DNA of 64,000 nucleotides from NCBI GenBank assembly GCA_039105265.1, contig JAPFFF010000012.1, positions 1,178,001-1,242,000 of the forward strand, given 5' to 3'. Of the stretch, positions 58,649 through 64,000 are shown one piece after another. Each line of letters starts with the position of its first letter. Positions within the stretch are counted from its first letter, which is position 1. The stretch comes from Tritrichomonas musculus (taxonomy: Eukaryota > Parabasalia > Tritrichomonadida > Tritrichomonadidae). The notes beneath the pieces were generated by a model that searched no databases, was not told where the DNA came from, and saw only the letters and a list, made by a program, of their open reading frames with translations. The position numbers were made by a program, and so were the translations under genes.

Positions 58649-60523
58649 TTATAAAATATTCAAAAAGTCTAAAGAGTCATCTTTCTCTTCAGGAAGGCCG
58701 TCTGTTGATATTTGCACAGGATTTGCCGTTTTTTGAGTCCTTTTTGGTTCCCTTCCTCCTTCCTCAATGTCGCTTGGCCGCTGAATGCTCATATTTGCTA
58801 TCCTCGAAGATGAATAAGAGGAAACCGATACTGCAGAGGAAGGTCTGCTACTGCTTCCGTCTCCGAATATCATTCTATATGATGCTCGACCACGAGGTTG
58901 GACGGCAGCAATAACAGGATCAGGAACTGAAACAGTAGAAGCTGCCGAAGACTGTACATGGAGTTCTGGCTTCATTATTCTTGGTGATGGATTTGCAGAT
59001 GAACCTTTGTGGCGATTGCTGGCTGATCCTCCAGGTGAGTTAATTGCTGATGAAGCACCATTTTTAGTGTTAACATTGGCTGTTTCAGACGAGACCGAAG
59101 TATCTAAATCTTTTTTTGTATCATCTTTGGAACTTCTAGAAGACGATGGACCTGCCTGCTCTTGTTCTTGCTGCGGTTGTGGATCTTGTTGCTGCTGCTG
59201 ATCTGGCTGCTGCTGCTTTGGCTCCTGTATTTGCAAATCTTGTTCTTGATCATTATTTGATAAAGATGATTTTATTATAGGAACGTTATTCTTATTGAAG
59301 ACTTTTAGTGATTTGGTCGAAAATCGCTTTTGAAGAGGTGTCGATGGATTGGGAATGTGACGCGATTCAGATTTGATTGAATTTCCCATCTTGAGGAGCT
59401 GTATCTCTTGGACAATACCAGAAACACTTTTCTTTATTTCTTCGTTGATTTCATTTCGTGACATTGTGGCTTCTTTAAATTGTCTAAATTCGTTTAACAT
59501 ATCCGCAATCTTGGGCTGATTAGAAATAATATCTTCCACTTTTGTTGATAAAGAATCGATACGTGAATTATTTTCTTTTAGTTCACGAACATCAGCAATC
59601 ATATCTGTCAGCTCTTGGAGAGATCTTTCAAGATCTTCTTGCGTCGCATGGCGTTCTGTTTGATCATAAACAGTATTTGATAAACCAACAATTTGATGAT
59701 AAAAAGATGATAAAATTTTTTGAAGAAGAGGAAAAACAGTCATCATATATTGAAAATAATCTGTATAACTGTTTGGAGTGGGAAATGGCGGAAATTTAGG
59801 CTTTATATGAAACGGGTGCTTTTCTGCTTTCCCATAAGGAGGGAAAACAATTTCATCAGAACCGATCATATTGTGTATATTTTCTTCACATTCTTGAATT
59901 CGATTATCTGATCGCTTCTGATGCTGCTCAATATTTCGTATTTTTTCACGTTCTGGTTCAAAATAATATGATATCAATTGTGGTAATGTTTTTTCGGAAT
60001 CTTCAGTATTATTTAGAAAAGTAGAAAAGAAATTTTCGATAGTACGCAATTTTGAAGAAAGATTGCTACTAGATTGCTTTAGTCTTTCAACATCTACTAA
60101 AACATGATTAACATCTTCATTCGGCTGGCTTAATTGAAATATTTTTTCTTCGATTAGTGCATTTTGTGCTCGAACAACGTTATTAATTGAAAAAGTCGCT
60201 TCTGCAATTTGATCTCTAACAAAAGTTTTCATTTCGTTAACAGTCATTTTTAAACCACTTTCGTAATTAAGTAAATCACTTTCTATTTTATCTTTGAATA
60301 GATCGAAATTTTCTTTAAACTCTCTTACATCTGATTTTAACGCAATTAAATCATTTTTATTTGATTTTTCTGAAATATCTGCATGGATTTCGGTTATTTC
60401 GACTCGCATTTTACAGATTTCATCTTCAAGCGTTTTAAAAATTCTTTGAATTATAAGGTCATCAACTTGAATTGAAAACAGCGACTTTCTTGCACCTTTT
60501 TGCGCATTATTATTTCCACTCAT
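58649..60523 (-). CDS. Coiled-coil protein with Gln-rich, disordered C-terminus, 624 aa
   Basis: Function unknown. Residues 15-185 and about 280-375 form coiled coils with regular heptads. About 185-275 include a conserved-looking helical module (FHIKPKFPPFPTPNSYTDYF). About 420-450 is Gln-rich (PKQQQPDQQQQQDPQPQ). The rest is Ser/Pro-rich with an RASYRMIFGDG motif. No membrane segment. The composition resembles cytoskeleton-associated proteins. The gene starts at the ATG at 60523 and its stop is only about 100 bp from the start of the LRR gene. Confidence 0.85.
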   Translation of the reverse strand: MSGNNNAQKGARKSLFSIQVDDLIIQRIFKTLEDEICKMRVEITEIHADISEKSNKNDLIALKSDVREFKENFDLFKDKIESDLLNYESGLKMTVNEMKTFVRDQIAEATFSINNVVRAQNALIEEKIFQLSQPNEDVNHVLVDVERLKQSSSNLSSKLRTIENFFSTFLNNTEDSEKTLPQLISYYFEPEREKIRNIEQHQKRSDNRIQECEENIHNMIGSDEIVFPPYGKAEKHPFHIKPKFPPFPTPNSYTDYFQYMMTVFPLLQKILSSFYHQIVGLSNTVYDQTERHATQEDLERSLQELTDMIADVRELKENNSRIDSLSTKVEDIISNQPKIADMLNEFRQFKEATMSRNEINEEIKKSVSGIVQEIQLLKMGNSIKSESRHIPNPSTPLQKRFSTKSLKVFNKNNVPIIKSSLSNNDQEQDLQIQEPKQQQPDQQQQQDPQPQQEQEQAGPSSSRSSKDDTKKDLDTSVSSETANVNTKNGASSAINSPGGSASNRHKGSSANPSPRIMKPELHVQSSAASTVSVPDPVIAAVQPRGRASYRMIFGDGSSSRPSSAVSVSSYSSSRIANMSIQRPSDIEEGGREPKRTQKTANPVQISTDGLPEEKDDSLDFLNIL

Positions 60524-61382
60524 TTTTACTATAACAGATTTTCCTCAATTTTTTTTAATTTTTTGAAAAATTATTTGGCCTTTAATCATAAAACAACTTT
60601 CAAAGATAAAAGAATTAAATTATTTCTAAGCTTGATTTTAAAATTTTATTAATCAGATTATTTATTAGAATAAATAATTTTTACTGACTATATTTGAAAA
60701 TTTTTATACATAATCATGATTTTAGATTTGAATTATATACGTTTATAATGATTTTAAAAAGTTGTTAACGTTTTTTTTATAACCAAAGATTATTTTATCA
60801 ATATTTCAAATTTAGTTTTTTTATTTTTAAATATTTTCTTAATTATACTGCAAAGTTCAGAAATAATATAATACAATGCATATAGATATAGTTATACTTG
60901 AATATTATTTGAAATTTACTGATATATTTCTAATTTTTTTTTAATAAATAATAAATCGGTGATGAACTAAGATTATATAATAGAAAATTTGATATATTTG
61001 TTTAGAAAAGATAAATATCAATAATTTTTTTGATTTAAAACAATTAGACATTTTTACAATAAAAATATTATTATTATATATAAAATATTAAAATATAATT
61101 TCTTCTAATTATAAAAAACTATATTAAAAAATTAAAGATTTAAACAATATTAATATATTAATGTTTTTTTACTTTTTTTTTCAAATTTATGAAAAATACA
61201 ATTCAATTCAATCACTCAAATTTAGCAAAGGGAAATTATCCTTTAGAAAATAGCCCATTTTCATATTTGAAATATAAATAATGAAAGATGATTAATCCTC
61301 TTTTCAGTTAAAAAAAATAACCAATTTAAAAATTCAATTAAAACGTAACGAATTGAAAAACACGGTATATTTTGTACAGTAT
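60524..61382. other. A/T-rich divergent promoter region
   Basis: Gene-free spacer between two divergently transcribed genes; only A/T runs. Confidence 0.55.
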
Positions 61383-64000
61383 ATGAGAAAAATTAATCCT
61401 AATAAATTTGCGATAGACATACGAAACTTTACCAGAGTTAGAAAAATTGATAGTGGAGGATTTGGCGAAGTTTATTTAGCACAATATCTGAAAACTGGCG
61501 AAAATGTTGCTGCTAAGGTTTTGAAGCGCGATGTTACCGTTCCGCAAAATAGAAAGCTAGTCGACAACGAAATTGATATTATGCGAAGTATCGATCATCC
61601 TTCAATTATCAAATTCTTTGGATTCTCATTACAAGATTTTAATCAAGAAAATAACGTCACAATATTTATGGAGTTTGCAAAAAATCATTCACTCGATGAT
61701 GCTCTTGATAAATGCAGAAAATCAAATAGACCCAAAGGATACGATAATACTACTCGCCAGATTATTTTAATTGGCATTGCAAGTGCAATGAAATACCTAC
61801 ACAAACATTGCATTATACACCGAGATCTTAAACCAAACAATGTTTTATTAAATGATGAACTTCAACCATTGCTTATCGATTTTGGCACTGCCAAATTTTT
61901 TGATAGAAAACGCACAATGGATCAATCACAACACTGCGGGACTTTATCATATATGGCACCAGAAGTTATTTCTGGCTTAAGATATAATTGGAAAGTTGAT
62001 ATTTATTCATTTGCGATTTTAATGTACGAAGTTGTTACAGAATCAGATCCTTATCCGGACCTTGAAAAGACAGATTCAGCTATTAAAGATCTCAAGCACC
62101 GAGTAGCTAATTATCGTTATCGACCATACTTTAGAACAGAAGTAAAAAGCACATTAAAGAATTTGATTGAAAAATGTTGGTCTCATGATCCCACAGATAG
62201 GCCAAATTTTGATGAAATTTTTGACAAATTGATCACCACAGATTATTTCTTGGATGATGTTGATGTTAAAAAAATACGGCGTTATGTTGATTTAATTACG
62301 AAAGATGATGAAAAAAATGACCCCAAAGCAGAAGAATTAAAGAAAAGAACGATGACAGCCACAAAAGAATATGAATTAGTAAAAAGTGCCAATAATCAGC
62401 TAAAAAATGACAATGAATACTTGAGGGAACAAATAAGCAATCTCCGATCCGAGAACCAACAACTTACAGCCAATATCCAACAACTTACAATGAAACTTGA
62501 AGCTGTTTCAAAAAGACTTGCCATGTTTGAAAGAGGGGAGCAATATTCACTTCCAAAAAGCGAATACCAGATAATTAAGCCCCCAATTTCACATGAAGCC
62601 AAGATTGAAGAACAGTCTATCAGATCTCCAAGAGATCCCCGAGAAGACAACACAATGTCGCGAACTCCTCCTCGATATCCACCAAGAGAAAGAAGAGAAG
62701 ACAATACGGCCTGTAAAACACCTCAGCGATCAGCACAATCAGCACGAGAGAAAAGAGATGACAGACAATTCATGAAGCCACTTCAAATGCCATCCAGGAA
62801 AGAAGAAGACAGCTTTGCAAGGACAATGGTCAAGATACAAAAAGACGATGATTTATCAACGAGATCATCTTCAAGGAGAGAAAGAAAAGAACCTGACAAT
62901 TTCGCCAGAACAATGGTAAAAATTCAAAGAGATGATGATTTGACCACGAAATCGCCTTCAGTTAAAGAAAGAAAAGAATCTGATAATTTTGGCAGATCAA
63001 TAATTAGGATACAAAGAGATGAAGATTTGACCACAAGATCACCTTCGGTTAAAGAAAGAAAAGAACCTGACAATTTTGCTAGAACAATGGTCAAAATATC
63101 AATTCCTAAAGACGATGAAATTCCATTGAAATCGTCATTAGTGAAAGATCGAAAAGAAACCGATAACTTATCGAAATCTTTGACAAAAATCCAAATTCCA
63201 AAAGAGAAATTAGATGAAGAAATGCTTGCCAAGTTGCCACCACTTCGTAAAGTAAAAAGTGACGATGTTTCACCGAAATCTTTGACGTCATCAATAACTA
63301 TTGCTGAATTCAATTCCTATCCATTGCAATTGCAGCAATCATTCATCTCAAAGATCATCACGTCTTCCGCTAAGGATAATATTCAATACTTTACAAGTGT
63401 CAATAATTTGTTGATTTATATTCTTCAATTTGTGACGACGAATGACGCCACAAATTTCCTAGAAATCAACAGCGAAAACCCTGAAGATATGCTCGAACAA
63501 GTTGATCTATCTGATGGGATCAATCTTCTTTCGAATGCTACTGAACTGCTGTATTACAACAAGTCTCTTGATTCCGCCGAATTCAACGATATTATCTCTG
63601 ATTTTACATTTATTTCATTTGAATTGAAATATTTGTCAAAATATTTCAGCGGGTCCTATCGTATTATTTCAGATTTATGGTGCAATGAGATTTATATAAA
63701 CATCTTTATTTCAGGTCCTAAGAAGACTGACAATACGTTCAAAGGGAACCAAATGATCAATTCCGTTAAGATTGATTATTCAGTGACATCTATCGGCGAT
63801 TACGCCTTTAAAGGATGTTCTTCATTGACACAAGTTTCCATTCCTTCTTCTGTAACTTCGATTGGATCAGGTTCTTTTGAAGGATGTTCTTCATTGAAAG
63901 AAATTTCAATCCCTTCTTCAGTTGCTTCTATTGGCTTCTGCCTTTGTAAAGGTTGTTCTTCATTGACACAAGTGTCGCTTCTTTATTCACTTAAATTGAT
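61383..64000 (+). CDS. TKL-like kinase-LRR_5 paralogue, truncated by window end
   Basis: From ATG 61383 the frame is open to the window end (872 codons). Kinase domain about 14-285: glycine loop DSGGFGEVYL, K45, HRDLKPNNVLL, IDFGTAKF, GTLSYMAPEVI. A helical coiled-coil follows to about 385. About 475-610 hold about five 29-aa repeats (core DNFARTMVKIQ) of Lys/Arg/Asp-rich sequence. About 640-780 is the same BTB-like module as its paralogue (FNSYPLQLQQSFI). LRR_5 repeats begin near residue 793 and continue off the edge. The kinase half is clearly homologous to the gene at 50120-54202; linker and repeats differ. The kinase motifs are intact. Confidence 0.93.
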   Translation, partial: MRKINPNKFAIDIRNFTRVRKIDSGGFGEVYLAQYLKTGENVAAKVLKRDVTVPQNRKLVDNEIDIMRSIDHPSIIKFFGFSLQDFNQENNVTIFMEFAKNHSLDDALDKCRKSNRPKGYDNTTRQIILIGIASAMKYLHKHCIIHRDLKPNNVLLNDELQPLLIDFGTAKFFDRKRTMDQSQHCGTLSYMAPEVISGLRYNWKVDIYSFAILMYEVVTESDPYPDLEKTDSAIKDLKHRVANYRYRPYFRTEVKSTLKNLIEKCWSHDPTDRPNFDEIFDKLITTDYFLDDVDVKKIRRYVDLITKDDEKNDPKAEELKKRTMTATKEYELVKSANNQLKNDNEYLREQISNLRSENQQLTANIQQLTMKLEAVSKRLAMFERGEQYSLPKSEYQIIKPPISHEAKIEEQSIRSPRDPREDNTMSRTPPRYPPRERREDNTACKTPQRSAQSAREKRDDRQFMKPLQMPSRKEEDSFARTMVKIQKDDDLSTRSSSRRERKEPDNFARTMVKIQRDDDLTTKSPSVKERKESDNFGRSIIRIQRDEDLTTRSPSVKERKEPDNFARTMVKISIPKDDEIPLKSSLVKDRKETDNLSKSLTKIQIPKEKLDEEMLAKLPPLRKVKSDDVSPKSLTSSITIAEFNSYPLQLQQSFISKIITSSAKDNIQYFTSVNNLLIYILQFVTTNDATNFLEINSENPEDMLEQVDLSDGINLLSNATELLYYNKSLDSAEFNDIISDFTFISFELKYLSKYFSGSYRIISDLWCNEIYINIFISGPKKTDNTFKGNQMINSVKIDYSVTSIGDYAFKGCSSLTQVSIPSSVTSIGSGSFEGCSSLKEISIPSSVASIGFCLCKGCSSLTQVSLLYSLKL
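62796..63215 (+). repeat. 87-bp tandem repeats in kinase linker
   Basis: About five units encoding RKEPDNFARTMVKIQRDD-type sequence followed by DLTTKSPSVKE; the last units are degenerate. Confidence 0.75.

Noticed and set aside
1-64000. Recurring AAAAAGTT / AACTTTTT word, also at transposon ends
   Set aside because: Common throughout, including inside genes; expected often in such A/T-rich DNA. I could not show enrichment without a count against background.

Overview
This is an A/T-rich (visibly about 70-75% A+T), intron-poor eukaryotic window with long intact reading frames on both strands. The gene content points to a trichomonad (Parabasalia), most like Tritrichomonas. It has BspA-like LRR_5 proteins, TKL-type kinases fused to LRR_5, Sel1/LRR fusions, a 2-Cys peroxiredoxin, nuclear tRNAs with pol III box B and T-runs, Inr-like TCA motifs close to ATGs, and abundant DNA transposons. 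The species call is inference from gene families. I saw no rRNA, CRISPR array or bacterial operon.

Layout. 1-6.4 kb: the 3' part of a membrane PAS/class III (adenylyl-type) cyclase, an unrecognised 736-aa helical protein and a polytopic transporter-like protein. 6.4-9.1 kb: a gene-free A/T region. 9.1-15.4 kb: an LRR_5/Sel1 protein, tRNA-Val(UAC) and an unrecognised 635-aa protein. 15.8-18.2 kb: a Thr/Pro/Asn-rich stalked membrane protein built of 11-aa repeats and an Asn/Asp microsatellite. 18.9-31.2 kb: a GRAM-VASt sterol-transfer-like protein, a FAM227-like protein, 2-Cys peroxiredoxin, the Fused/STK36 kinase, tRNA-Gln(UUG), a small coiled-coil protein, a discoidin-like protein and a USP22/Ubp8-like deubiquitinase. 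32.5-44.2 kb: a transposon-rich block. It holds a 5.76-kb MULE with perfect 9-bp target duplications, decayed transposase remnants including a Merlin/IS1595-type gene, a tyrosine-recombinase transposon with about 110-bp terminal inverted repeats, and a 477-bp hAT-like MITE with an 8-bp target duplication. 44.5-64 kb: a BTB/Tubby-like protein, a large coiled-coil protein, a kinase-BTB-LRR_5 protein, a frameshifted Lys/Glu-rich gene, a BspA-like LRR protein, a coiled-coil/poly-Q protein, and a second kinase-LRR_5 paralogue running off the right edge.

The clearest unusual structures are the MULE and the tyrosine-recombinase element. The MULE has GC-rich 120-bp tandem arrays in its long inverted repeats, and its right arm carries two extra tandem copies of exactly 885 bp, each the inverse of left-arm bases 32648-33532, which include the transposase 5' end. 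The tyrosine recombinase is unusual because Cryptons normally lack terminal inverted repeats. Three long host genes also switch from A/T-rich to markedly G/C-rich in their 3' halves. Two neighbouring genes (STK36-like and FAM227-like) suggest flagellar functions; otherwise the genes are independent transcription units with short A/T spacers.
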